Source of the DNA: Flavobacteriales bacterium
Lineage (GTDB): Bacteria > Bacteroidota > Bacteroidia > Flavobacteriales_E > Vicingaceae
Direction: 5' to 3'
DNA: 64,000 bases
Assembly: GCA_013359255.1 (NCBI GenBank)
Contig: JABWCF010000001.1
Coordinates: forward strand, 1-64,000
Below the pieces are notes generated by a model. It was not told the origin of the DNA. It worked only from the letters and a program-made list of their open reading frames with translations, and did no database searches. Both the position numbers and the translations under genes were made by a program. Positions 37,601 through 46,346 of the stretch are shown piece after piece. Numbering within the stretch: position 1 is the first letter of the stretch; every line of letters begins with the position of its first letter.

Positions 37601-38893
37601 TTATCTGTTTAAAAAAAACTTTTTTGAAACCTTTTGGAAATCGTTTTGTACACTAAAAAAATATACCCCGCCTGAAATTTTAGAAATATCTAATGGCAGA
37701 GGAAGCACGCCCTTTTGCAAATAAAGTGTTTTCTCGAAAAGAAGAGAGCCTTTTAAATCGTATATATTAATGGTGTAATTGCCGATAGTCGGAATTTGCA
37801 GATAGGCAATAACCTGCTGATTAGAATTATAATTGACCGTAATAATTTCGAGTGGCAGGTATTCTTCGCAAGAAGCCAACACTAAATCATACGATGTTGT
37901 TTTTCCGTCAAAATCGGTTTGAGAGAGTTGGTAATATGCTTTTTCCTGATAGGCTTTATCTACAAATAAATAATTTCTAATTGTGTTGGAATTTCCATTT
38001 CCAAGCACCGTTCCAATGGGAGAAAAAGTATACCCATCAAAAGATTTCATAACCGTAAAATAATGGTTGTTTTGTTCCGAAAGAGTAGTCCATTTTAATA
38101 ATATGTTGTTTTTTTCGCAACTTGCATTGAAAGAAAGTAAGGAAACAGGGAGTGGGTCGTTCGAATCGGATAAAGTCCATGCAGCAAAAAAGTTGGCGGC
38201 AGAAATAGCGGGAGTAGTAACTGTGTTAGAAAGAGTGTTTACAAGACCAATGGGCAGCATATCGCCCCACTGATTGGTGCCATTATTAAAGCGTTGAGCT
38301 CCTAAAACAGACTCAGTAATGCTGTTACCTCCGGCCGTATGTTCGTTGTCTATGTATGTAAAAACCATAGAACTTGGGGTAGGTTTGGTAACATACCCTT
38401 GTGCATTTAAAAGCCAAAAGCGGTCAATTGCTTTCTGAGAATTATTGGGTGCGTTGGGAGATAAGTATTGTCCCATGTGAGTAACCATGCTGGGCATATA
38501 CAAGGCATTGTTCCATGTGGCTCCGTCATAGGTAGAAAAATCTACGAATCCAGCACCTGTACCCGAAGTGCCTATGGTAAGGGTTAATGGAATTTTTGTT
38601 CCGCCTTCCGCCAGGTTATCGGCAAAGGGTAGCGTATAGGTTCCAGTAGAAGTTCCTATGTTCCACCTGATTTTGTTGTTTTCGGCTTCCGAAACAATTC
38701 TGCCACCAAAACCTGCAAGAGTTATTGCATTTGCATTACTGTTGCCAAGTACAATGTAGGCATTGTTGTTCATTACAATCCAAGGGTCGTTGTTTAATAC
38801 AAGGCGAGATTGAGAGTATAGGTAGTTTGTAGATAAAATAATTACTAACATGATTATATAAACACTCCTATTGCTATATTTATCTCGCTTCAT
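37601..38893 (-). CDS. T9SS-secreted protein of unknown function
   Basis: 430 residues from ATG 38893 (MKRDKYSNRS), with an uncleaved-looking polar start before the hydrophobic core IIMLVIILS; ATG 38905 is the alternative. After the signal, a domain about 25-240 is common to Bacteroidota surface proteins (WIVMNNNAYIVLGN, RWNIGTSTGTYTLPF). A linker with PLPVSLLSFNA leads to a fibronectin-like domain and a type A sorting domain (to 430). Its stop abuts that of the interrupted gene on the other strand with no base between. It follows the 38917-40071 gene by 23 bases. Confidence 0.75.
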   Translation of the reverse strand: MKRDKYSNRSVYIIMLVIILSTNYLYSQSRLVLNNDPWIVMNNNAYIVLGNSNANAITLAGFGGRIVSEAENNKIRWNIGTSTGTYTLPFADNLAEGGTKIPLTLTIGTSGTGAGFVDFSTYDGATWNNALYMPSMVTHMGQYLSPNAPNNSQKAIDRFWLLNAQGYVTKPTPSSMVFTYIDNEHTAGGNSITESVLGAQRFNNGTNQWGDMLPIGLVNTLSNTVTTPAISAANFFAAWTLSDSNDPLPVSLLSFNASCEKNNILLKWTTLSEQNNHYFTVMKSFDGYTFSPIGTVLGNGNSNTIRNYLFVDKAYQEKAYYQLSQTDFDGKTTSYDLVLASCEEYLPLEIITVNYNSNQQVIAYLQIPTIGNYTINIYDLKGSLLFEKTLYLQKGVLPLPLDISKISGGVYFFSVQNDFQKVSKKFFLNR

Positions 38894-38916
38894 TATTTTA
38901 AACAAGGATAAAAAAA

Positions 38917-40071
38917 TTATTTCTTTCTTTTTGATTCAACTATATTTTCAATTCTGCTAGGTGCTTTATCAAATCTTGAATTATATTTTGCAATTCTTTT
39001 TGTTCCATCTTGTCCGTAGTACTCCTCATTTCCTCTAGTAGCAATTAATGAGTAAGAGAAACTAACATTAGAGGTTCCTCCATTAAGTTCAATAACTTCA
39101 AATCCTTCCGATGTTTTATTTTTCACATATACTCCATTACATTCACCTTCTAACTGTATAAAAACTTTTAGGGGGTGTTCCTCATTTACTATTATATTCT
39201 TTGATAGAATAGGGTCAATCTTAATAGAGGTTCTGCCATTTTCTAATTTTCCTATACCAAAATCTTGGAATAAATTTTCGGGAGTTTCTATGCAATTCAA
39301 TACAACATATTCATCATTTAAGTCCTTAATTATAGTGGACACAGTGCCGTTGCCTATTATTTTACGATATTGTGTGCCAGACCAATATCCAACTAGCCAC
39401 TGTGCACCAAAGCCGTCTTGCAGCACTTCTGCTTGCCCAACTCCAGGTGTGGTATAATAAACGTAAAGACCATTTGTTACAGCTGTTATAGCACCTCCAC
39501 TTCCTGCTACTAAGCCGTTTAATATAGCGTTTTGACCTGTAGCCAAAAATCCCGTGCCTGTGGCGTTTGTATTAATTTGCAGACTTGTAGCATAATTGCC
39601 TATACTTGAGGCAAAATTATCACGAGTATCAATTGTTCCCTCAATAGTTAATGTATTAACACCAATTCTTCCCGTGCCCAAAACCCGTATCCTTTCTGTA
39701 TTGTTTGTTCTCAATACTAATGCCTGATTGTCTGTGGTACCTAAAAAATTTGTAGCCGGATTTGTTCCTGTATTTCCGGTTATGCTCCAGCCTGTATTAT
39801 TAGAAAACAAGGGAACCCAAGTAGATCCATTGTAGTAGTAATAACCACTTGTTCCATCGGTTTGGTAAATTAATAAACTCGTGGCGGGAGTACCAATGGC
39901 GTTTCTTTGTGCTTGTGTCATTCGGGGAATTAATACTCCGCTTGTGGTTGATGTAACATCAAGCATAGCACTGGTATTTGCAGTTGCACCGGTAGCGTTA
40001 ATAGCTACATTTTGCGAATATAAAATACTTGATGTGAGCAGTGCCAAAAAAGTGCCGAAAATCTTTTTCAT
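38917..40071 (-). CDS. Secreted protein with Bacteroidota tail-fibre-like N-terminus
   Basis: 384 residues with signal peptide (MKKIFGTFLALLTSSILYS). The N-terminal segment NVAINATGATANTSAMLDV and the following SGVLIPRMTQAQRNAIG and GYYYYNGSTWVPL are frequent in Bacteroidota extracellular proteins of unknown role. The centre is rich in Thr/Asn/Gly, and the C-terminal 130 residues form a beta-rich domain ending in a basic tail (ESKRKK). No sorting domain is seen. It has the best-formed promoter in the window and leads a two-gene unit with 37601-38893. Confidence 0.72.
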   Translation of the reverse strand: MKKIFGTFLALLTSSILYSQNVAINATGATANTSAMLDVTSTTSGVLIPRMTQAQRNAIGTPATSLLIYQTDGTSGYYYYNGSTWVPLFSNNTGWSITGNTGTNPATNFLGTTDNQALVLRTNNTERIRVLGTGRIGVNTLTIEGTIDTRDNFASSIGNYATSLQINTNATGTGFLATGQNAILNGLVAGSGGAITAVTNGLYVYYTTPGVGQAEVLQDGFGAQWLVGYWSGTQYRKIIGNGTVSTIIKDLNDEYVVLNCIETPENLFQDFGIGKLENGRTSIKIDPILSKNIIVNEEHPLKVFIQLEGECNGVYVKNKTSEGFEVIELNGGTSNVSFSYSLIATRGNEEYYGQDGTKRIAKYNSRFDKAPSRIENIVESKRKK

Positions 40072-40115
40072 ACTTTTGAATTAAAATTATTTTTATATAG
40101 AAAAAAACACCTAGC

Positions 40116-40145
40116 CAAAGGTAGGTAAAAAAGTGGAATTTGCAA
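40116..40145 (-). promoter_or_regulatory. Two-part Bacteroidota-type promoter for the 38917-40071 gene
   Basis: On the minus strand TTG (40145-40143), 19 bases, then TACCTTTG (40123-40116), an exact TAnnTTTG match at the known spacing. It overlaps the 5' end of pabB on the other strand. Confidence 0.6.
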
Positions 40146-41272
40146 AAAAAAATAATGAGATAAATAGCTGGAAATACGCTGTTTGGCTATCTTCGGAATT
40201 TAATTGCGGAATTTATTCCCCAAACATATATTATTCTAATTCTTCAACAAAAAAGTATCAAGTAGAAAATAATATTTTGTTCCCAATTTTAGGGTATAAT
40301 CTAAAAAATAATTTTGAAGCGTTAACTACTTATCGGGCAGATTTTATTGGGTTCCCCAATCAACTGTTTATACAGCCCGAAACAAGCGAAAAGTTTAACC
40401 CTTTGGATTTTACGGGAAAAATAAATAAGCTAGTTAAGTTAAAAGTGCGAACAACTAAAAAGCAATACATCGAAAAGGTAAACGCACTGAAACAGCATAT
40501 AAAACGTGGCGATGTTTACGAAATAAATTATTGTATAGAGTTTTTTGCCGAAAATGTTTTAATAAATCCCATGGAGGTTTTCTGTAAACTGTACCAAAAA
40601 ACCAAGGCTCCCTTTTCATGCTTTGTAAAGTGCAACGATTCGTATTTGATGTGTGCCAGTCCGGAGCGATTTTTAAAAAAAGACAACAATAAACTAACCT
40701 CTCAACCCATAAAGGGTACAATAAAAAGAGGAGAAAATTTAGCAGAAGATTTGCTACTAAAAAAGTTGCTTCTGCATAATATTAAAGAACAGTCAGAAAA
40801 CGCTATGATTGTAGATTTGGTTCGAAACGACTTGTCTCGCTTAGCGAAAAAAGCAAGTGTAAATGTTGAAGAACTTTTTGGAATTTACACATTTGAAACG
40901 CTGCATCAAATGATTTCTACTATAAGCTGCGAACTAAAGGAAAATATCAACTTTGACGATATTTTAAAAGCCACTTTTCCGATGGGTTCTATGACAGGAG
41001 CTCCTAAAATACGAGCCATGCAATTAATAGAACAATACGAAGAAATAAACAGGGGAATATATTCCGGGTCGGTAGGTTGCATTTTGCCAAACGGTAATTT
41101 CGATTTAAATGTAGTGATACGCAGCATTCAGTATAATGCCGCAAACCGATACCTTTCTATAATGGTAGGAAGTGCCATTACCGATATGTGTAATGCCGAA
41201 GATGAATACAACGAGTGCCTGCTTAAAGCCCAAGCACTTTTAGAAACACTGAATGCAGAACTAGTATGCTAA
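40133..41272 (+). CDS. pabB: Aminodeoxychorismate synthase component I
   Basis: 379 residues of the chorismate-binding family, with a shortened N-terminal region. The motif PIKGT with Lys194 marks aminodeoxychorismate synthase; anthranilate synthase has Ala there. ENAMIVDLVRNDLSR and SMTGAPKIRAMQLIE are intact. It makes 4-amino-4-deoxychorismate for folate synthesis with a PabA amidotransferase, which is not in the window. GTG is the likely start; no in-frame ATG is nearby. The stop overlaps the tilS ATG by seven bases. Confidence 0.9.
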   Translation: MEFAKKNNEINSWKYAVWLSSEFNCGIYSPNIYYSNSSTKKYQVENNILFPILGYNLKNNFEALTTYRADFIGFPNQLFIQPETSEKFNPLDFTGKINKLVKLKVRTTKKQYIEKVNALKQHIKRGDVYEINYCIEFFAENVLINPMEVFCKLYQKTKAPFSCFVKCNDSYLMCASPERFLKKDNNKLTSQPIKGTIKRGENLAEDLLLKKLLLHNIKEQSENAMIVDLVRNDLSRLAKKASVNVEELFGIYTFETLHQMISTISCELKENINFDDILKATFPMGSMTGAPKIRAMQLIEQYEEINRGIYSGSVGCILPNGNFDLNVVIRSIQYNAANRYLSIMVGSAITDMCNAEDEYNECLLKAQALLETLNAELVC

Positions 41273-42588
41273 AAGAAACCGAAAAATATATTTCGCAAAA
41301 TAGCCTTTTTGAAAAAAAGAGCAACATTTTGGTTGCATTAAGTGGCGGAATAGACTCAATGGTTCTATTGCATATACTCAAAGAATTAGGGTATAATATA
41401 TCGGCAGCTCATTGTAATTTTAAATTAAGAAATAGCGAATCGGACGATGATGAGAAGTTTGTAACCAATATTTGTAAACAGTGGAATATCGCGCTGTTTG
41501 TGAAACAAGGGGATGCCAAAATCTATTCTCAGAAACACAAATGCGGCATTCAAGAAGCTGCCCGAGAAGTACGCTATGCATGGTTTAACGACCTATCAAA
41601 AAAGAAATTATTTGATGCGGTAGCCGTTGCCCATAATGCCAACGATAATATTGAAACCTTTTTAATAAACTTGATAAGAGGAAGTGGAATAAAAGGCCTA
41701 ACCGGCATACCTATTAAGAATCAAAAAGTGGTACGCCCTCTTTTGTTTGCCTTTCGCAATGAAATAGAAGAATACGCTAAAAAAAACAAAATTCCGTACC
41801 GAACGGATAGTAGCAATGCCTCATTAAAATATACCCGAAACAAAATCCGTTTACAAATTATTCCGCAATTAAAAGAACTAAATCCTGCTTTTGAAGAAGT
41901 GGTGTTGAGAGAAATAAACCTGATGCAGCAAGCTGATGCATTTATTGAAAAACACATTAACCGGAAATTAAAAACATTTTGTATTCAAAAAAACAACGCA
42001 TTAAAAATCGATATAGCCTCAATAAAAAAAACTCAATCATCCCAACTCGTGCTATTTCATTTGCTAAGTAAATATCATTTTTCCTCCTCAACCATTAACG
42101 ATGTAAATGAAGCGTTGTCATCACAATCGGGTACAATATTTTTCTCGCCTACACACGAACTGCTTAAGGATAGGAGCAGCCTGATATTAACAGAAAGAAA
42201 ACAATCAGAAAAAAAAGCAGAGAAAAAAATAAGCTATACACCCCAACGTATAAGTAATCCGCTAGCTCTTCAATTTTCTGTACACAAGAAGCCTCTCAAT
42301 ATTTCAAGAGATTCCCATGTGGCGGAAATGGACGCAGAAAAAATATCTTTTCCTCTTACGGTTAGAAAATGGAAAGCTGGCGATCGTTTTGTGCCACTTG
42401 GTATGAAAGGGAAAAAAAAGGTAAGCGATTTTTTAGTAGATTATAAAACACCGCTGAACGAAAAACACAGTGTATATGTTATGGAATCGGGAGGAGAAAT
42501 AGTGTGGCTTATAGGCTATCGAATCTCAGAAAAGGTTAAAATTACCGACCAAACAAAAAACATACTTAGGGTTGTTTTAAAAAAATAA
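41266..42588 (+). CDS. tilS: tRNA(Ile) lysidine synthetase
   Basis: 440 residues. The N-terminal PP-loop ATPase motif SGGIDS (26-31) and GIQEAAREVRYAWF are characteristic. The C-terminal TilS domain has VRKWKAGDRFVPLGMKGKKKVSDFL and ends VKITDQTKNILRV. It modifies C34 of the minor tRNA-Ile (CAU) so that it reads AUA; the gene is normally essential. It overlaps pabB by seven bases. Confidence 0.95.
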   Translation: MLKETEKYISQNSLFEKKSNILVALSGGIDSMVLLHILKELGYNISAAHCNFKLRNSESDDDEKFVTNICKQWNIALFVKQGDAKIYSQKHKCGIQEAAREVRYAWFNDLSKKKLFDAVAVAHNANDNIETFLINLIRGSGIKGLTGIPIKNQKVVRPLLFAFRNEIEEYAKKNKIPYRTDSSNASLKYTRNKIRLQIIPQLKELNPAFEEVVLREINLMQQADAFIEKHINRKLKTFCIQKNNALKIDIASIKKTQSSQLVLFHLLSKYHFSSSTINDVNEALSSQSGTIFFSPTHELLKDRSSLILTERKQSEKKAEKKISYTPQRISNPLALQFSVHKKPLNISRDSHVAEMDAEKISFPLTVRKWKAGDRFVPLGMKGKKKVSDFLVDYKTPLNEKHSVYVMESGGEIVWLIGYRISEKVKITDQTKNILRVVLKK

Positions 42589-42657
42589 CCAAAGTTTATG
42601 TAACTCAAAAACAAAGGTTTCGTACAACCTATAAGTTGCTAAAAAAAATCCCAAAGT

Positions 42658-42963
42658 ATGTTATCTAATAGTTCGCCTCAACCAGTGGTTTGCTTGGTAG
42701 AAAAAGAGCAAATACCACAATTTAAATTTCCCGCAAAAGAAGTGATAAGTGATGAAGCAGCCCGGAAAGAAAGATTACAAACTCTTTTTACCGGATTAAC
42801 ACTTGGAAACGGACACAGAAGAAAAGTTAAAATTATTTTTGAAGATAGCGAGGGACTAAAACAGGTGGAAACTACCATTTGGGCAGTAACAGAAAAAAAT
42901 GTAATATTAAAGCAGGGAGTGTGTGTGCCTATACACAGAGTACACAAAGTAAATTATTATTGA
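42658..42963 (+). CDS. Small conserved-looking cytoplasmic protein of unknown function
   Basis: 101 residues, no signal or membrane helix. A basic helix (VISDEAARKERLQ, about 35-47) precedes a strand-rich C-terminal half (KVKIIFEDSEG, ETTIWAVTEKNVILKQG, CVPIHRVHKVNYY). The strands look like a small beta-barrel domain. I recall similar proteins in other Bacteroidota, as hypotheticals. It lies 69 bases after tilS and is followed by the hairpin at 42991-43018. Confidence 0.65.
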   Translation: MLSNSSPQPVVCLVEKEQIPQFKFPAKEVISDEAARKERLQTLFTGLTLGNGHRRKVKIIFEDSEGLKQVETTIWAVTEKNVILKQGVCVPIHRVHKVNYY

Positions 42964-42990
42964 AAGATTGAAAAATAAAATCCAATTTTG

Positions 42991-43021
42991 AAAAGCAATG
43001 AAATCCATTCATTGCTTTTTT
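42991..43021 (+). terminator. Intrinsic terminator abutting a start codon
   Basis: AAAAGCAATGAA (42991-43002) pairs with TTCATTGCTTTT (43007-43018) around a 4-base loop, then three more T. The T run ends directly against ATG 43023 of the queuosine-precursor transporter gene. It closes the upstream unit or acts as an attenuator. Confidence 0.82.
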
Positions 43022-43022
43022 T

Positions 43023-43709
43023 ATGAGCGAAAAAAATAAAAATTCAGCCTCTTTTGTTTACCTCATTTTGGCAGCTATATTTATTGCTTCATTGGTTTCG
43101 TGCAATCTTATTTTTCAAAAATTCTTTTATTGGAATCCCTTCGGTTGGTATCGCTTTGAACTGTCGGTAGGCATCTTGCCTTACCCAATTACTTTTTTAG
43201 TAACGGATATTATCTCTGAAATATATGGTAAAGAAAGAGCCAATCAGGTAGTAAAAGCCGGATTGGTAGCTACTGTATTTGTAATGCTGGTAGTGTACTT
43301 TGCCAATGCAGCATCAGCCACAGAATGGTCTCCCGTAAACAATATTCTTTTTAGTCGTGTATTCGGTTTAACAGGAGTGGCGGTTGGGGCTTCAATGGCC
43401 GCATACCTTTTGGCTCAATTTGTAGATATACGTCTTTTTCATTTTTGGAAAAAACTTACAAAAGGCAAGCATCTGTGGTTAAGAAACAATTTTTCTACCA
43501 TCTTATCTCAGTTAGTAGATACGGCTTCGGTGTTACTGCTGCTGTGTTTATTTAAAGCTATTTCTTGGGAAAACTTTTTTCTGTTATTTTTAAACGGATT
43601 CTTATTCAAAGTATTGATAGCGATTTTTGATACTCCCTTTTTTTATATCGCGGTATATATTTTCAGAAAAAAATTCCAACTTAAAGAAAATGAAGAAGTG
43701 CTGTTTTAG
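43023..43709 (+). CDS. Queuosine precursor transporter (YhhQ/VUT family)
   Basis: 228 residues with six membrane helices. The family marks VSCNLIFQK and LPYPITFLVTDIISEIYGKERA are present near the N-terminus. YhhQ-type proteins import queuosine precursors such as preQ0 and preQ1. A de novo gene, queE, lies 6 kb downstream, so the organism may both make and salvage precursors. ATG 43023 is the only reasonable start, though it touches the T run of a terminator hairpin. Confidence 0.9.
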   Translation: MSEKNKNSASFVYLILAAIFIASLVSCNLIFQKFFYWNPFGWYRFELSVGILPYPITFLVTDIISEIYGKERANQVVKAGLVATVFVMLVVYFANAASATEWSPVNNILFSRVFGLTGVAVGASMAAYLLAQFVDIRLFHFWKKLTKGKHLWLRNNFSTILSQLVDTASVLLLLCLFKAISWENFFLLFLNGFLFKVLIAIFDTPFFYIAVYIFRKKFQLKENEEVLF

Positions 43710-43759
43710 AAGCAATATAGAAATCCAATAATTTGAATGTAAATACCCTTTCAAACCGT

Positions 43760-43767
43760 TATTTTTG
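43760..43767 (+). promoter_or_regulatory. -7 promoter box for the dsbD-like gene
   Basis: TATTTTTG matches TAnnTTTG, 42 bases before ATG 43810. A TTTG lies about 24 bases upstream, slightly too far for a typical -33 element. Confidence 0.4.
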
Positions 43768-43809
43768 TTTAGTTTTACGATTTCCTAAAAAAAAAGATTT
43801 TTAGATACT

Positions 43810-46242
43810 ATGAGGAACCTTGCATTAACTTTATTAACCCTGCTACTTACTGTTGTTTTTCCGGCTTTTGCAGAAATATTAGAGCCCGTAAAGTGGTCGT
43901 ATTCTATAAACTACCTGCCAAACGATGAAGCGGAGTTAGTTATTACGGCCAAGATAGATAAGGGTTGGCACTTGTATTCTCAGGTGTTATCTACAGATGA
44001 GGGCCCGGTTCCTACCTCTTTTAGTTTTAAGAAAAGTGAGGATTACCAAAGAGTTGGAAAAGTATTAGAAGGAAAACCTATCACTGAAAAAGAGCCGGTT
44101 TTCGACAACATGGAACTAAGCTACTTCGCAAACCAGGCCACCTTTAAACAGAAAATCAAAATTAAATCGGATAAAGATTTTACACTAAAGGGAAATCTTG
44201 AGTTTATGGTTTGTAACGATAAACAGTGCCTCCCTCCCGATGTTGTAGATTTTGAATATAAAGTAAAAGGAAAACTAAGCGATAAATCGGCCCCTGTTAC
44301 ACAAATCGAATCTTTAGAAAACAACCCGATAATTCCTGTTAATCCGGTACAAACACAACTGCTAGATCCCAGCAAATGGGCTGTTACAATTAATAAAATA
44401 TCAGATACCGAGTCCGATATAACGATTACTGTTACACTCGATAAAGGCTGGCATATCTATTCGCAAAAATTACCCTCTGAAGATGGACCCTTTCCAACCA
44501 AAGTATACTTTGAAAATTTACAAAATATTGAATTAATTGGCGAGGCTAAAGAAGTGGGGGATATGAAAAGCGAGTACGACCCCAACTTTATGCTTACTCT
44601 AAATTTTTATGCCGATAAAGTTAGCTTCGTACAAAAAGTGAAAATTTTAGGAAAACCTTCTAAACTTACTGCTTTGGTTGATTTTATGCTCTGTGATGAT
44701 GAAAAATGTTTACCCCCCGATACCTACGAAACAGAAATAGACTTAGACGATACTCAATTAACCAGCGTTTCGGCTGTAGGCACTTTCGATAGCAACAAAA
44801 TGAAATGGTACGAACTTTTTGTTTTTTGTTTTCTAGGCGGTTTACTGGTACTGTTTACCCCCTGCGTTTTTCCTATGATTCCAATGACGGTAAGCTATTT
44901 TACAAAACAAAGTAAAACAAAAAGCGAAGGTATACGTAACGGACTTTGGTATGCACTAAGCATCGTTATCATTTATGTAATACTAGGTACCGTAGTAACC
45001 GCCATTTTCGGATACGATGCGTTAAACGCTCTTTCTACCAACGTTTGGTTTAACCTATTCTTTTTTGTGTTACTGCTTATTTTTGGAATCTCTTTTTTAG
45101 GAGCTTTTGAAATTGTACTACCCTCTTCTTGGATTAATAAAGTAGATAAAGCCTCTGAAAAAGGAGGTATGATAGGTATTTTCTTTATGGCATTTACACT
45201 AGCCTTGGTTTCTTTTTCCTGTACAGGCCCGGTGGTAGGCCCTCTTTTAGTACAAGCTGCATCTATCGGGGGCTCAGGGCCAATCATCGGAATGTTTGGT
45301 TTTTCTCTTGCACTTGCTCTTCCTTTTGGTTTGTTTGCTGCATTCCCTGGCTGGCTTAATACACTTCCTAAATCGGGTGGTTGGCTAGTAACCGTTAAAG
45401 TTTTTCTAGGATTTGTAGAATTGGCATTTGCCTTTAAATTTTTATCCAATGCCGATTTGGTAGTGCAGGCAGGTTTATTGAAACGAGAGTTGTTCATTGC
45501 TATTTGGATAGGCATATTTGGAGCTTTAGCAATGTATTTATTTGGCTTATTTCGTTTACCGCACGATTCCCAAAACGATAAACTTTCGGTAGGAAGGAGT
45601 TTGTTAGCAACACTTACTCTAATTTTTACCATCTACTTAATTCCTGGAATGTGGGGAGCCCCATTAAAACTGATTAGTGGTTTTCCGCCCCCTTCTTTTT
45701 ATAGCGAATCACCCAACGGATTTGGCAATAATGTTCAGGTGGTTTCTTCGGCCGGAGGTGCAGAAGTACCCGAAGGAGCACACCCCGAAACTTGCCCCCA
45801 TGGATTAAACTGTTTTCACGATTACAACGAAGGATTGGCTTATGCTAAAAAAGTGGGCAAACCGGTTATGATTGATTTTACAGGGTGGGCCTGTGTTAAC
45901 TGCCGTAAAATGGAAGAACAAGTTTGGTCAGATAACCGCGTGCTTAAACGCCTGCGAGAGAATGTAGTGTTGGTATCTCTTTATGTTGATGAAAAAATTG
46001 AACTTCCAAAAGACCAGCAGATTGAAGTAGAAATAGGCGGAAAGAAAAAGAAACTAAAAACCGTAGGGAATAAATGGAGTCATTTTCAGGCCTCCAAATA
46101 CGGAACCAATTCGCAGCCTTACTACGTTATTATAGACAATAATGAGAACGCCCTCGTTGAACCTGCTGCTTACGACCCGGATATAGACAAATTTATAGAC
46201 TGGTTAGATCGAGGAACTGCCGAATTTAAAAATCAAAAATAA
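43810..46242 (+). CDS. dsbD: DsbD-like thiol:disulfide interchange protein
   Basis: 810 residues. Signal peptide (1-22); two tandem DsbD-N-like domains of PF11412 type (about 25-155 and 185-315, each with KGWHLYSQ or KGWHIYSQ and CLPPD); eight or so membrane helices (about 335-620) with TPCVFPMIPM and SCTGPVVGPL Cys; and a C-terminal thioredoxin domain with CVNC (Cys695, Cys698). This is the full DsbD layout, but with the N-terminal domain doubled. It carries electrons from cytoplasmic thioredoxin to periplasmic thiols. The internal duplication is common in Bacteroidota relatives. The acceptor proteins are not evident. Confidence 0.92.
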   Translation: MRNLALTLLTLLLTVVFPAFAEILEPVKWSYSINYLPNDEAELVITAKIDKGWHLYSQVLSTDEGPVPTSFSFKKSEDYQRVGKVLEGKPITEKEPVFDNMELSYFANQATFKQKIKIKSDKDFTLKGNLEFMVCNDKQCLPPDVVDFEYKVKGKLSDKSAPVTQIESLENNPIIPVNPVQTQLLDPSKWAVTINKISDTESDITITVTLDKGWHIYSQKLPSEDGPFPTKVYFENLQNIELIGEAKEVGDMKSEYDPNFMLTLNFYADKVSFVQKVKILGKPSKLTALVDFMLCDDEKCLPPDTYETEIDLDDTQLTSVSAVGTFDSNKMKWYELFVFCFLGGLLVLFTPCVFPMIPMTVSYFTKQSKTKSEGIRNGLWYALSIVIIYVILGTVVTAIFGYDALNALSTNVWFNLFFFVLLLIFGISFLGAFEIVLPSSWINKVDKASEKGGMIGIFFMAFTLALVSFSCTGPVVGPLLVQAASIGGSGPIIGMFGFSLALALPFGLFAAFPGWLNTLPKSGGWLVTVKVFLGFVELAFAFKFLSNADLVVQAGLLKRELFIAIWIGIFGALAMYLFGLFRLPHDSQNDKLSVGRSLLATLTLIFTIYLIPGMWGAPLKLISGFPPPSFYSESPNGFGNNVQVVSSAGGAEVPEGAHPETCPHGLNCFHDYNEGLAYAKKVGKPVMIDFTGWACVNCRKMEEQVWSDNRVLKRLRENVVLVSLYVDEKIELPKDQQIEVEIGGKKKKLKTVGNKWSHFQASKYGTNSQPYYVIIDNNENALVEPAAYDPDIDKFIDWLDRGTAEFKNQK

Positions 46243-46324
46243 AGAGTTCCCTCAGTTTGGAAATAGGATTTTAAGATTCCCAAATATTAAAAGGCTGTTT
46301 TTGGATAAATAATCTTAATTTTCT

Positions 46325-46339
46325 CGGAATTAAATTCCG
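46325..46339 (+). repeat. 15-base palindrome upstream of the S8 protease gene
   Basis: CGGAATT-A-AATTCCG is a perfect inverted repeat, ending seven bases before ATG 46347. A dimeric regulator site or short mRNA hairpin is possible; chance cannot be excluded. Confidence 0.4.
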
Positions 46340-46346
46340 CAGAACA

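Noticed and set aside
42930-43022. preQ1 riboswitch before the queuosine-precursor transporter
   Set aside because: The hairpin is present, but no preQ1 aptamer consensus was recognised in the roughly 90 bases upstream.
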